A stretch of DNA of 64,000 nt from PFJX01 sp031426815 (lineage in GTDB: Bacteria; Pseudomonadota; Gammaproteobacteria; Burkholderiales; Thiobacillaceae): positions 1 through 64,000 of the forward strand of contig JASJPG010000016.1 of assembly GCA_031426815.1 (NCBI GenBank), written 5' to 3'. The notes beneath the pieces were generated by a model. That model saw only the letters and a program-made list of their open reading frames with translations, was not told the DNA's origin and did not search any database. Every line of letters begins with the position of its first letter. The first letter of the stretch is position 1. Positions 32,403 to 40,978 of the stretch are shown here, one piece after another. The translations under genes were made by a program, and so were the position numbers.

Positions 32403-33107
32403 ATGTCAGCCACCATCCTCATCGTCGAAGACGAACCCGGTATTCAGGAAGTCCTCAAATTCAATCTCGGTCAGCACGGCCATGACGTCATCGTCGCTGG
32501 CGACGCTGAAGAAGGCTTGAGCCTGCTGCGCGGCGCCTTGCCCGATCTGATCTTGCTCGACTGGATGTTGCCCGGCATGTCAGGCATCGATTTCGCCCGC
32601 CGGGTACGCGCCGACAACCGCCAGAAAAACATTCCGATCATCATGCTGACGGCGCGTTCGGATGAGCGCGACAAGGTGCAAGGCCTCGACATCGGCGCCG
32701 ACGACTACATCACCAAACCGTTTTCGCCGCGTGAGTTGATGGCCCGCATCAAGGCGGTTCTGCGACGGCGTGCGCCGCAGATGACCGAGGACAGCGTCGA
32801 AATCGACGGCCTCAAACTGGATCCGCTGTCGCACCGCGTTTATGGCCAACTCAATGGCAGCTCCATCGCGCTCGACCTGGGTCCGACCGAATTCCGCCTG
32901 CTGCATTTCCTGATGACGCACCCGGAGCGGGTTTACTCGCGCTCGCAGTTGCTCGATCAGGTCTGGGGCGATCATGTCTTCGTCGAAGAGCGCACCGTCG
33001 ACGTGCATATCCGCCGTCTGCGTTCGTCGCTGGAAGCCACCCGCCATGACCGCCTGATCCAGACCGTGCGCGGCTCCGGCTACCGCCTTTCCGCCACCCA
33101 GGCCTGA
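32403..33107 (+). CDS. phoB: Phosphate regulon response regulator PhoB
   Basis: 234 residues. Receiver domain: acidic pair in IVEDEPGIQ, phosphoacceptor Asp in DLILLDWMLPG, Lys in DYITKPFSP. An OmpR-type winged helix follows (LGPTEFRLLHFLMTHPERV, YSRSQLLDQVWG, ERTVDVHIRRLR). The length and the residues LDWMLPG..G and RTVDVHIRRLR are typical of PhoB. Adjacent phoR and the Pho box upstream strengthen the call. Confidence 0.93.
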   Translation: MSATILIVEDEPGIQEVLKFNLGQHGHDVIVAGDAEEGLSLLRGALPDLILLDWMLPGMSGIDFARRVRADNRQKNIPIIMLTARSDERDKVQGLDIGADDYITKPFSPRELMARIKAVLRRRAPQMTEDSVEIDGLKLDPLSHRVYGQLNGSSIALDLGPTEFRLLHFLMTHPERVYSRSQLLDQVWGDHVFVEERTVDVHIRRLRSSLEATRHDRLIQTVRGSGYRLSATQA

Positions 33108-33170
33108 GCCGTCGCAATGATGCGTCGAGTAGAATCCGACCACGCTTTCTTCTAGCTCGCGCCCACGCAC

Positions 33171-34505
33171 ATGCCGGCATTCTGGTGGCGTCCCCTGATG
33201 TTCGTGCTGGGGATCGCTTTGGTTTCCTTGCTGTTCTCCTCCGACCAACCCGCCGGCACGGCCTGGGCGCTGTTTTCCGGCGGCCTGATCGTCTATCTGG
33301 TCTATCACCTGCGCCAGCTGCGCAAGTTTTCCAATTGGCTGTCCGACCCGACGCGGTCGCCGTTGCAGGGTGATGGCGTCTGGGGCGATGCGCTGTACCG
33401 GCTGGAGAAATTGTTGCGCGGCCGTCAGGGCGAACAACAGAAAGTCGTCGCCGACCTGGAACAAATGCTGGAGGCGACGCGCAATCTGCCCGATGGTGTC
33501 GTCATTCTGGACAACGGCAATCGCATCGTCTGGCTCAACGATGCCGCCGAACGCCTGCTCGGACTCTCGCCTGGCCGCGATGTCGGCCAGTTCGTGCTCT
33601 ACCTGCTGCGTAATTCCCGCTTTGCCGAGTGGCTGCTGCATGAGAATTTCTCGCAGACGCTGAACCTCGATTCGCCCGGCGCACGTGAGAAGACGCTGGC
33701 GTTGCAGCTGATTCCGCTGCCGCGCCAGCAGAAAATGCTGGTGGCGCGCGACATCACCGAAATCGCTCGCGTCGAAGCCATGCGGCGCGATTTCGTCGCC
33801 AACGTCTCGCACGAACTGCGCACCCCGATCACCGTCATCGTCGGCTTTCTGGAAGCCTTCGAAGACATGCCGGAACCCGATCCGACGCAATTCCGCAAAC
33901 ACATCCCGCTGATGCGCGAACAATCCGACCGCATCCGCCGTCTGGTCGACGATCTGTTGACGCTGGCGCGGCTGGAAAGCGAACCGGAAACCAAGGACGA
34001 GACGGTGGATATGGTTTCCCTCGTGCAACGCCTGACGCGCGAAGCGGAAACGATGAGCCAGGGCAAGCACCAGGTCGAACTGGTGTTGAACAACCGTGCC
34101 CGCCTGATCGGCAACACACAGGAACTGTATAGCGCCCTCGCCAACCTGGTTTCCAATGCCGTGCGCTATACCCCGGCCGGCGGACGCATCAAGATCGCCT
34201 GGGGCATGGCGGGCAGTGGCGAGCAGGTTTTCTCGGTACAGGACAGCGGTGAAGGTATCGAGCCGCAACACATTCCGCGCCTGACCGAACGCTTCTATCG
34301 CGTCGACCAGGGTCGCTCACGCGCCAGCGGCGGCACCGGCCTCGGCCTGGCCATCGTCAAACACGTGTTGCAACGGCATCAGGCCAGACTGCGCATCGAA
34401 AGCACCGTCGGCAAAGGCAGCACGTTTTCGGCCAGCTTCCCGGTCGATCGCGTTATTCCGGGGACGACAACAACGCCTGAAGACGCGCCGCAAGACGCGG
34501 TTTGA
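33171..34505 (+). CDS. phoR: Phosphate regulon sensor kinase PhoR
   Basis: 444 residues. Two short membrane segments near the N-terminus (~8-22, ~27-42) are followed by a PAS-like domain (RNLPDGVVILDNGNRIVWLN), HisKA with NVSHELRTPITVIVGFLEAF (His phosphorylation site) and HATPase_c (N box around NLVSNAVRYTP; G boxes QDSGEGIEP and GGTGLGLAIVK). The lack of a periplasmic sensor fits PhoR. It starts 63 nt after phoB. Confidence 0.92.
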   Translation: MPAFWWRPLMFVLGIALVSLLFSSDQPAGTAWALFSGGLIVYLVYHLRQLRKFSNWLSDPTRSPLQGDGVWGDALYRLEKLLRGRQGEQQKVVADLEQMLEATRNLPDGVVILDNGNRIVWLNDAAERLLGLSPGRDVGQFVLYLLRNSRFAEWLLHENFSQTLNLDSPGAREKTLALQLIPLPRQQKMLVARDITEIARVEAMRRDFVANVSHELRTPITVIVGFLEAFEDMPEPDPTQFRKHIPLMREQSDRIRRLVDDLLTLARLESEPETKDETVDMVSLVQRLTREAETMSQGKHQVELVLNNRARLIGNTQELYSALANLVSNAVRYTPAGGRIKIAWGMAGSGEQVFSVQDSGEGIEPQHIPRLTERFYRVDQGRSRASGGTGLGLAIVKHVLQRHQARLRIESTVGKGSTFSASFPVDRVIPGTTTTPEDAPQDAV

Positions 34506-34881
34506 TGTCTGCCGGCATGGCGCGTGGCGCAGCGACACGGCGAGCGGCTGCCCAGATCGCATCGGGAAAATTCACATCGTCCGCCCAGCGCGGAATCACA
34601 TGCCAGTGCATATGCGGCACCATGTTGCCCAGGCTGGCCAGGTTGATCTTGTCCGGCTGTACGATCTCCCGCACTGCGGTTTCCACCGCGAACACCACTT
34701 GCATCAGGCGTTGGCGTCGATCCAGCGGCAAATCGCTCATTTCCTTGATGTGGGCATTCAGCACGACCCGGCAAAAGCCGGGGTAATTGGCGTCATCGAC
34801 CCAGATCACACGGCAAAAATCGTCGGACCAGATCGCTTCTGCGGCGTCTGTTCGGCAAAGCGGGCATTGGTTTTCGGACAT
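34453..34881 (-). CDS. HIT-family nucleotide hydrolase/transferase
   Basis: 142 residues with the histidine triad MHWHVIPR (H-x-H-x-H form: HMHWHV). It is a short, HinT/diadenosine-tetraphosphate-hydrolase-like protein. An N-terminal CPLC pair may bind zinc. Its 3' end overlaps the 3' end of phoR by 53 nt in opposite orientation. Confidence 0.85.
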   Translation of the reverse strand: MSENQCPLCRTDAAEAIWSDDFCRVIWVDDANYPGFCRVVLNAHIKEMSDLPLDRRQRLMQVVFAVETAVREIVQPDKINLASLGNMVPHMHWHVIPRWADDVNFPDAIWAAARRVAAPRAMPADIKPRLAARLQALLSSPE

Positions 34882-35073
34882 TTTTTTCCTTTCAGCACAA
34901 GTTGTGTCAGCCCGGGCAAGACTTCATTCACGCTTGCGCCGGCAGCCATGATGATGTCGGAAAAATCAGTCTGAAATTCGCCTGCCTGCCAACAAACCAT
35001 ACAAGCATGATGGGATTTCCACGTTCAAGTCTTAAACCTCAACGCAAGTCATTGTTTTGTATTAAAAATAATC

Positions 35074-35089
35074 TGGCCCGAATAATGCT
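35074..35089 (+). promoter_or_regulatory. Sigma54 (-24/-12) promoter-like element before PEP-CTERM gene
   Basis: TGGCCCGAATAATGCT matches the consensus TGGCACG-N4-TTGCW at all but two positions and has the exact GG-N10-GC spacing. It lies 51 nt before ATG 35141. PEP-CTERM gene families in other betaproteobacteria are known to use RpoN with the PrsK/PrsR two-component system. Confidence 0.6.
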
Positions 35090-35140
35090 TAAGGCAAAGG
35101 AATGTTAAATCCCTTTCAACAACCTCCAGGAAACCGACAC

Positions 35141-35872
35141 ATGAAACGCACGCTACTCGTCACTCTGTTATTCATCGCCGCCAGCCAGGCCAATGCCGCT
35201 CCGATCGGATACATGTCGGGTGCTTCCGAGCCTTGGAGTGTGTCGTCTAACGTTGACGCCATGAACGGCGCTTTTGGCGCGGGCAATTGGGATCGTGTCC
35301 AGTTTGGCGCCGCTTTCTCCGGCTATGACACGCTTTACGTCGATGGCGGCGCAAGCAACAGCGGCAGTTTTTTCTCATGGGTTGACACCAACCGGAGCGC
35401 ACTCGAGTCCTTCGTCATGGGTGGCGGCGAACTGTTCCTGAACGCGGCCGGCTGGTCCGGCGACGGCGCCCACAGCATGTTGTTCGGTTCGACGCTTACC
35501 GAAGACATGTATAGCTCAGTGGGTAACGCCGTCGACACTGGGCACGCCATGTTCGCCGGTGCAGGTACAAGCTGGAACGGCAGCTCGTTCTCGCACGATG
35601 CGGTTACCGGCGGCGGATTGACCGCGATGATTACCGGACAATCCGGCACCATCCTGGCGGGGGCTGATTTTGGCGCGGGTTACTACCTGCTGGGCGGACA
35701 AACCAGCTCTTACTTCCATTCCGGCGGCAACCCGCTGCAACTTCGGATCAACGAACTCCAGTTCGTTGCCGCTCAAGGCGGGACCAATACCAACGTTCCG
35801 GAGCCTGCCTCGCTTGCCCTGTTGGGACTGGGTTTGTCCGGTCTCTTGTTTGCTCGCCGCCGCAAGGTCTGA
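35141..35872 (+). CDS. PEP-CTERM sorting-domain protein
   Basis: 243 residues from ATG 35141; an upstream ATG at 35102 is in frame, but the signal peptide starts here (MKRTLLVTLLFIAASQANAA). The mature part is Gly/Ser-rich and low in Cys (none seen), with repeated SGYDTLYVDGGAS-type strands. C-terminal VPEPASLALLGLGLSG then LLFARRRKV is a PEP-CTERM signal for exosortase A. Function unknown; such proteins often go into the extracellular matrix or floc. Terminator directly downstream. Confidence 0.88.
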   Translation: MKRTLLVTLLFIAASQANAAPIGYMSGASEPWSVSSNVDAMNGAFGAGNWDRVQFGAAFSGYDTLYVDGGASNSGSFFSWVDTNRSALESFVMGGGELFLNAAGWSGDGAHSMLFGSTLTEDMYSSVGNAVDTGHAMFAGAGTSWNGSSFSHDAVTGGGLTAMITGQSGTILAGADFGAGYYLLGGQTSSYFHSGGNPLQLRINELQFVAAQGGTNTNVPEPASLALLGLGLSGLLFARRRKV

Positions 35873-35890
35873 GCATTTTCCGGCAGCAAC

Positions 35891-35920
35891 AAAAACGGCG
35901 ACCGAAGTCGCCGTTTTTTT
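35891..35920 (+). terminator. Rho-independent terminator
   Basis: AACGGCGA/TCGCCGTT stem followed by a seven-T run, about 20 nt after the PEP-CTERM stop codon. Confidence 0.9.
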
Positions 35921-36044
35921 GTTTGTGGTCCAACCAAGTTCGGTTCAGTCCACCCACAATCCCCCCAGGGAAAAGCTGATCGCATCGAACGGCGGCAACG
36001 ATACCTTCGTCATCCTTCAGCGCGGCGACCAGCAGCCAACCCGC

Positions 36045-36075
36045 GTAGGGTGCGCCGTTGATTATTGCACCCTAC
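36045..36075. repeat. Extragenic palindrome GTAGGGTGC...GCACCCTAC
   Basis: Perfect 9-nt inverted arms with a 13-nt loop. Resembles the GTAGGG...CCCTAC arms of the 26098-26172 element. It overlaps the 3' end of the truncated Uma2-like frame. Confidence 0.65.
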
Positions 36076-36304
36076 ACAGCCTGCGTAGGATGTATGGCTC
36101 ACCGGCAATACTGGTTTGAGGGGATGCGATGTGACCAAAGTGGTTCGCAAGCACACCACCTAATTGTTCTTTTGCAAACAGAGCCTTCTCTGCCATTCTT
36201 GGGCGCGTGACCAGCCGCCAATTGATGATCTCACCGATCAGCGTTTCCGGCAGGTCGAGAATATCCTGGTAGGTCGCGTCGGATTCACTGGGCTGTTGTT
36301 CCAT
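36062..36304 (-). pseudogene. Truncated Uma2-family (DUF820) endonuclease-like gene
   Basis: 80 codons from ATG 36304. Residues ~10-45 (ATYQDILDLPETLIGEIINW then RLVTRPRMAEKALFAKEQLGG) match the N-terminus of Uma2 proteins, which normally extend to ~190 residues with a PD-(D/E)xK core. The catalytic part is absent, and the frame runs off into the extragenic palindrome. So this is a remnant, not a working nuclease. Confidence 0.55.
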
Positions 36305-36314
36305 CTCAGCATCC

Positions 36315-39300
36315 CTACAACAACACTTTCTCAATCCCGCCAGCATTCGCCTTGGCAACAAACTCCGCCATCCAGTTCTCGCCCAGTTTCAGTTTGGCCA
36401 GTTCGACCACGATGTAATCGGCTTCGACCTTGCTGTCTTCGCTGTAGCGCAGGAGGCCTTGCAGGCAGGACGGGCAGGAAGTGAGCACTTTCACCGTTTC
36501 AACCTCCGGCGCGCGCAGACCGGCGGCGACACGGTCGATTTCCTCGGCCTTGCGGAAACGCACCTGGGTAGCGATGTCCGGCCGGCTGGCGGCGAAGGTG
36601 CCGGCTTCGCCGCAGCAGCGTTCGGACAGTTTCACGTCGGAACCCATCAGGGTTTTGACCGTGTTGATCGGGTTGTGCTGTTTGATCGGCGTGTGGCAGG
36701 GGTCGTGGTACATGTACTTCACGCCGCCGACGGTTTCCAGTTTGACGCCCTTTTCCATCATGTATTCATGGATGTCCATGATCCGGCAGCCGGGGAAAAT
36801 CTTGTCGAACTGGTATTCCATCAACTGGTCCAGGCAGGTGCCGCAGGACACCAGCACAGTCTTGATGTCGAGGTAATTCAGCGTGTTGGCGATGCGGTGG
36901 AACAGCACGCGGTTGCTGGTGGTGATGGCGTCGCCCTTGGGCCGGTCGCCGGTAGCGGTCTGCGGATAGCCGCAGCATAGATAGGTCGGCGGCAGCACGG
37001 TTTGCGCGCCCAGTTCGTACAGCCAGGCCAGCGTCGCCAGGCCGACTTGCGAGAACAACCGTTCCGAACCGCAGCCGGGGAAATAGAACACCGCGTCCGA
37101 TTCGTCCGTCACCTTGGCGGCATCGCGCAGCACCGGCACCACCTTGGGATCGTTCAAACCGAGCAAGGCGCGCGCGGTCTTGTTGGGCAGGTTGCCTGGT
37201 AGGGAGCGGTTGAAGAAATGAATGACCTGGGTCACCGCATTCGGTTTGCCGACAGTGGCCGGCGGCTGCCGCATCGCTTCGCGCACGACCGGCAGCGTGC
37301 GCATCACCGCGGCGCCGACGCGCTGGCCGATATAGCCCCATTCGATGGCGCCCTTGCGCAGGATGCGGATGGCGTCCTGATCGGTGCTGTTGAGGAAGGC
37401 CATGGCCAGTTTGGTGGCCGGCGCGCTCTTCTTCTTGCCGGCGGCGGCGAGGAAGTTGCGCATCGCCACGGTGACGTCGCCGAAGTCGATATCGACCGGA
37501 CACGGATTGACGCATTTGTGGCAGACCGTGCAATGGTCGGCGACATCGTCGAACTCGTCGAAGTGCTTCAGGCTGACGCCGCGCCGGGTCTGTTCCTCAT
37601 ACAGGAAAGCCTCGATCAGCAGCGAGGTGGCCAGGATCTTGTTGCGCGGGCTGTACAGCAGGTTGGCGCGCGGCACGTGCGTGTTGCACACCGGCTTGCA
37701 TTTGCCGCAGCGCAGGCAGTCCTTGATCGAATCGGCGATGGCGCCGATTTCCGACTGCTCCATGATCAGCGATTCGAGTTCCAGCAGGCCGAACGACGGC
37801 GTGTAGGCATTGGCCAAGTCGGCGCCCTTGAGCAGCTTGCCCTGGTTGAAGTGGCCGTCTGGATCGACCTGCTTCTTGTAGGCAGCAAATTCGGACAGTG
37901 CCAGGTCGGACAGGAATTCCAGCTTGGTGATGCCGATGCCGTGTTCGCCTGAAATGACGCCGCCCAGATCCTGCGCCAGATGCATGATGCGCGCGACAGC
38001 CTGATTCGCCGCCTGCAGCATGGCGTAGTCGTCGGAATTGACCGGGATGTTGGTATGCACGTTGCCGTCGCCGGCATGCATGTGCAGCGCGACGAAGACG
38101 CGGCCTTTCAGCACGCGCTTGTGGATCGCGTCGCACTCGGCCAGCACCGGCTCGTATTCGCGGCCGGTGAAGATCTGGCGCAGTTCGGCGCGCACTTCGC
38201 GCTTCCAGGACACGCGCAGGCTGTGATCCTGCAGCGCGCGGAACACGCTCCTGTTTTCCGTCAGCGGCGCATGCTCGCGCACATCGCACAGATTGGGCGG
38301 CAGCGGCGCATCGAGATCGTCCAAATAACCTTGCCAGCGTGCGCGCACCTCGGCGAACAGCGCGATGGCGCGCTCCCGCCGCGCCTCGGTCAACACCGGA
38401 TCGGCGACGCCCTCCTCGTCCTCGGTCAACGGCAAGGGGCCTTTGACGAAGTCGGCCAGGGTATCCAGCAAGGCCAGCTTGTTGCCGATCGACAACTCGA
38501 TGTTGATGCGCTCGACACCGTCGGAATAATCGCCCAGACGAGGCAACGGAATCACCACGTCCTCGTTCACCTTGAAGGCGTTGGTGTGCTTGGCGATGGC
38601 GGCGGTGCGCGAACGGTCCAGCCAGAATTTCTTGCGCGCTTCGGCGCTGCTGGCGATGAAGCCTTCGCCGCCGCGCGCGCGCGCCAGTTCGACGATATGC
38701 GCCGCGGCGGCATCGGCGCTGGCGGCGTCGTCGCCGGCCAGGTCGGCCAGCAACACCATGTTCGGGCGGCCGGTGCGTTCCGCCTTGGTGGCATAGCCCA
38801 CCGCCTTGATGTAGCGCGCGTCCATGTGTTCCAGGCCGGCCATGACGACGCCGCCCGGGCAGGTATCCATGTGATTTTTCACTTCCACGATGGCCGGCAC
38901 CGCTTCGCCGACCGGGCCGAAGAATTCCATGCAGACCGTGCGGATGTGCGGTGGCATGCGATGCAGCACGAAAGTCGCCTGCGTGATCAGGCCGTCGCAG
39001 CCTTCCTTCTGGATGCCGGGCAGGCCGGCCAGGAATTTGTCGGTGACATCCTTGCCCAGCCCCTGCTTGCGGAACGCGCGGCCGGGAATGGCGAGAATTT
39101 CCGCCGCGCCCTTCGGTTTGCCGTCGGCCTGGAAACGGCGCAATTCGAAGCGCACCGTTTCGACGTCATGAATCTTCGACAGGTTGTGGTCGAGCCGGGT
39201 GACTTCCAGCCAGTCGGCGTCCGGCGTCACCATCTTCCACGACACCAGATTGTCCAGCGCGGTGCCCCACAACACTGCCTTCTTGCCGCCGGCATTCATC

Positions 39301-40133
39301 GCCACGTTGCCGCCGATGCAGGACGCATCGGCGCTGGTCGGATCGACCGCAAAGGCGAGTCCGCGCGCTTCCGCCGCTTCCATCACCCGCCGCGTCACCA
39401 CGCCGGCGCCGCAGACGACGACCGGCGTCGGCTCGGTATGGCCGGGCAGCACGCGCGCTTCGATCGCGCTCATCCGGTCGAGCTTTTCTGTATTGATCAC
39501 CGCCGACATGCGGGTCAGCGGAATCGCACCGCCGGTATAGCCGGTGCCGCCGCCGCGCGGAATCACGGTGAGGCCGAGGGCGATGCAACCGGCGACCAGC
39601 GCCGGGATTTCCTGTTCGGTGTCCGGATTGAGCACGACGAACGGATATTCGACGCGCCAGTCGGTCGCATCGGTGACGTGCGAGACGCGCGCCATGCCGT
39701 CGAAAGCGATGTTGTCCTTGCGGGTGTGCGGCAGAAGCTTGTGCAGGATGTCGCGGCGCAGGCGTTCGGTATGCACGAATCCCGCCTCGAACGCATCGAC
39801 CGCGCCAGACGACAACACCATGAGTTTGCCGACCCGCTCGTTGCCCTGGCGGCGTTTGTCTATTTCACTCAACCGATGCCGCAATGCCTGGATCAGCAAG
39901 GCGCGCCGATCCGGATTGGCGAGCAGGTCGTCTTCCAGATACGGATTTCGCGTGACCACCCAGATATCGCCGAGCACCTCGAACAACATGCGCGCGGAAC
40001 GGCCGGTCTTGCGCTCGCCGCGCAGTTCTTCGACCAGCCCCCAGCCTTCTGCCCCCAACAGGCGAATGACGATCTCGCGGTCGGAGAACGACGTGTAGTT
40101 GTAGGGGATTTCGCGGATGCGCTGGGCAGACAT
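36315..40133 (-). CDS. Giant DUF3683 / FAD-oxidase / Fe-S / CCG-domain oxidoreductase
   Basis: 1272 residues from ATG 40133. Order: N-terminal DUF3683 (~1-170), FAD-binding type 4 (PRGGGTGYTGGAIPLTRMS; SCIGGNVAMNAGG), FAD-oxidase C-terminal domain, two 4Fe-4S motifs (CLRCGKCKPVC and CTVCHKCVNPC) and two CCG domains (CCGYPQ and CCGEAG). It is a fusion of a D-lactate/glycolate-oxidase-like flavoprotein with a GlcF/heterodisulfide-reductase-like electron module. It would oxidise a 2-hydroxy acid and pass electrons to the membrane pool. Substrate not determined. Confidence 0.88.
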   Translation of the reverse strand: MSAQRIREIPYNYTSFSDREIVIRLLGAEGWGLVEELRGERKTGRSARMLFEVLGDIWVVTRNPYLEDDLLANPDRRALLIQALRHRLSEIDKRRQGNERVGKLMVLSSGAVDAFEAGFVHTERLRRDILHKLLPHTRKDNIAFDGMARVSHVTDATDWRVEYPFVVLNPDTEQEIPALVAGCIALGLTVIPRGGGTGYTGGAIPLTRMSAVINTEKLDRMSAIEARVLPGHTEPTPVVVCGAGVVTRRVMEAAEARGLAFAVDPTSADASCIGGNVAMNAGGKKAVLWGTALDNLVSWKMVTPDADWLEVTRLDHNLSKIHDVETVRFELRRFQADGKPKGAAEILAIPGRAFRKQGLGKDVTDKFLAGLPGIQKEGCDGLITQATFVLHRMPPHIRTVCMEFFGPVGEAVPAIVEVKNHMDTCPGGVVMAGLEHMDARYIKAVGYATKAERTGRPNMVLLADLAGDDAASADAAAAHIVELARARGGEGFIASSAEARKKFWLDRSRTAAIAKHTNAFKVNEDVVIPLPRLGDYSDGVERINIELSIGNKLALLDTLADFVKGPLPLTEDEEGVADPVLTEARRERAIALFAEVRARWQGYLDDLDAPLPPNLCDVREHAPLTENRSVFRALQDHSLRVSWKREVRAELRQIFTGREYEPVLAECDAIHKRVLKGRVFVALHMHAGDGNVHTNIPVNSDDYAMLQAANQAVARIMHLAQDLGGVISGEHGIGITKLEFLSDLALSEFAAYKKQVDPDGHFNQGKLLKGADLANAYTPSFGLLELESLIMEQSEIGAIADSIKDCLRCGKCKPVCNTHVPRANLLYSPRNKILATSLLIEAFLYEEQTRRGVSLKHFDEFDDVADHCTVCHKCVNPCPVDIDFGDVTVAMRNFLAAAGKKKSAPATKLAMAFLNSTDQDAIRILRKGAIEWGYIGQRVGAAVMRTLPVVREAMRQPPATVGKPNAVTQVIHFFNRSLPGNLPNKTARALLGLNDPKVVPVLRDAAKVTDESDAVFYFPGCGSERLFSQVGLATLAWLYELGAQTVLPPTYLCCGYPQTATGDRPKGDAITTSNRVLFHRIANTLNYLDIKTVLVSCGTCLDQLMEYQFDKIFPGCRIMDIHEYMMEKGVKLETVGGVKYMYHDPCHTPIKQHNPINTVKTLMGSDVKLSERCCGEAGTFAASRPDIATQVRFRKAEEIDRVAAGLRAPEVETVKVLTSCPSCLQGLLRYSEDSKVEADYIVVELAKLKLGENWMAEFVAKANAGGIEKVLL

Positions 40134-40302
40134 GAAAAAACTCGGAGGCGGGGGGCGGTCGATTCTACCTTTCGAGCGGGCCCGAAACAAATTCGACCTT
40201 ATCTATCAAAGGGATATGCGATTGCTGCAGGGCAGCATCGCAGCACGGAAGGGCGGCGTAAAATGCCCCGAACTTTCCTTGGTATCGACTTCATCCCGCA
40301 CC

Positions 40303-40716
40303 ATGATCGCCTTACTCATCGTCGCCCACGGCAATCTCGGCGACAGCCTTATTCAGTGCGCAACCTTCGTCCTCGGCCAGCGTCCCGCTGCGCTGGAAAA
40401 CCTGGATCTGTCGGCCTGCGACGATCCTGCCGACATGCTGGCGCGCGCCCGCGCCAAACTGGCCGAACTGGATCAGGGCCAGGGTGTGCTGATTCTGACC
40501 GACGTCTATGGCGCCACGCCATGCAATACCGTGTGCAAGGTGATCGAGTCCGATCGCGTCGAAGCCGTCGCCGGGGTCAATCTGCCGATGTTGCTGAAGG
40601 CACTGACCTACCGCGATCAAGGTATGGCCAAGCTGCTGGAAAAAGCGGTTTCCGGCGGCCAGGCCGGTATTTTCAACATCCATTCGGAGCCATTTTTGGC
40701 TAATTCCCATGGCTGA
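40303..40716 (+). CDS. PTS EIIA component, mannose/fructose type
   Basis: 137 residues from ATG 40303. The phosphorylated His is H9 in IVAHGNLG, and LTDVYGATPCNT is the other family motif. It is a stand-alone EIIA of the Man family. Its 3' end overlaps ptsH by 8 nt. No EIIB, EIIC or EIID lies nearby, so it probably has a regulatory rather than transport job. Confidence 0.9.
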   Translation: MIALLIVAHGNLGDSLIQCATFVLGQRPAALENLDLSACDDPADMLARARAKLAELDQGQGVLILTDVYGATPCNTVCKVIESDRVEAVAGVNLPMLLKALTYRDQGMAKLLEKAVSGGQAGIFNIHSEPFLANSHG

Positions 40717-40978
40717 ACGCGATATCGAAATCACCAACAAGCTGGGCCTGCATGCGCGCGCTTCAGCCAAGCTGACGCAAACGGCGGCACAGTTTCAATC
40801 GGAAGTCTGGCTGTCACGCAACGGCCGCCGCATCAATGGCAAAAGCATCATGGGCGTCATGATGCTGGCGGCGGCACGCGGCGCCCGGATCAAGCTCGAA
40901 ACCATCGGCTCTGACGAAGAAGCTGCGATGAACGCCCTGGTTGCCCTGATCGAGGACAAGTTTGGAGAGGGCGAATGA
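40709..40978 (+). CDS. ptsH: HPr phosphocarrier protein
   Basis: 89 residues. Active-site H15 in NKLGLHARAS and regulatory-type S46 in NGKSIMGVMML are both present. Overlaps the EIIA gene upstream and ptsI downstream by a few nucleotides, so translation of all three is coupled. Confidence 0.93.
   Translation: MAERDIEITNKLGLHARASAKLTQTAAQFQSEVWLSRNGRRINGKSIMGVMMLAAARGARIKLETIGSDEEAAMNALVALIEDKFGEGE

Noticed and set aside
34806..35000. Small minus-strand frame between the HIT gene and the PEP-CTERM gene
   Set aside because: Overlaps the HIT gene start, lacks a ribosome site and has no recognisable feature.
37980..40703. Very long plus-strand frame opposite the FAD/Fe-S oxidoreductase
   Set aside because: Shadow of a GC-rich gene; it also runs through the real EIIA gene in another frame.
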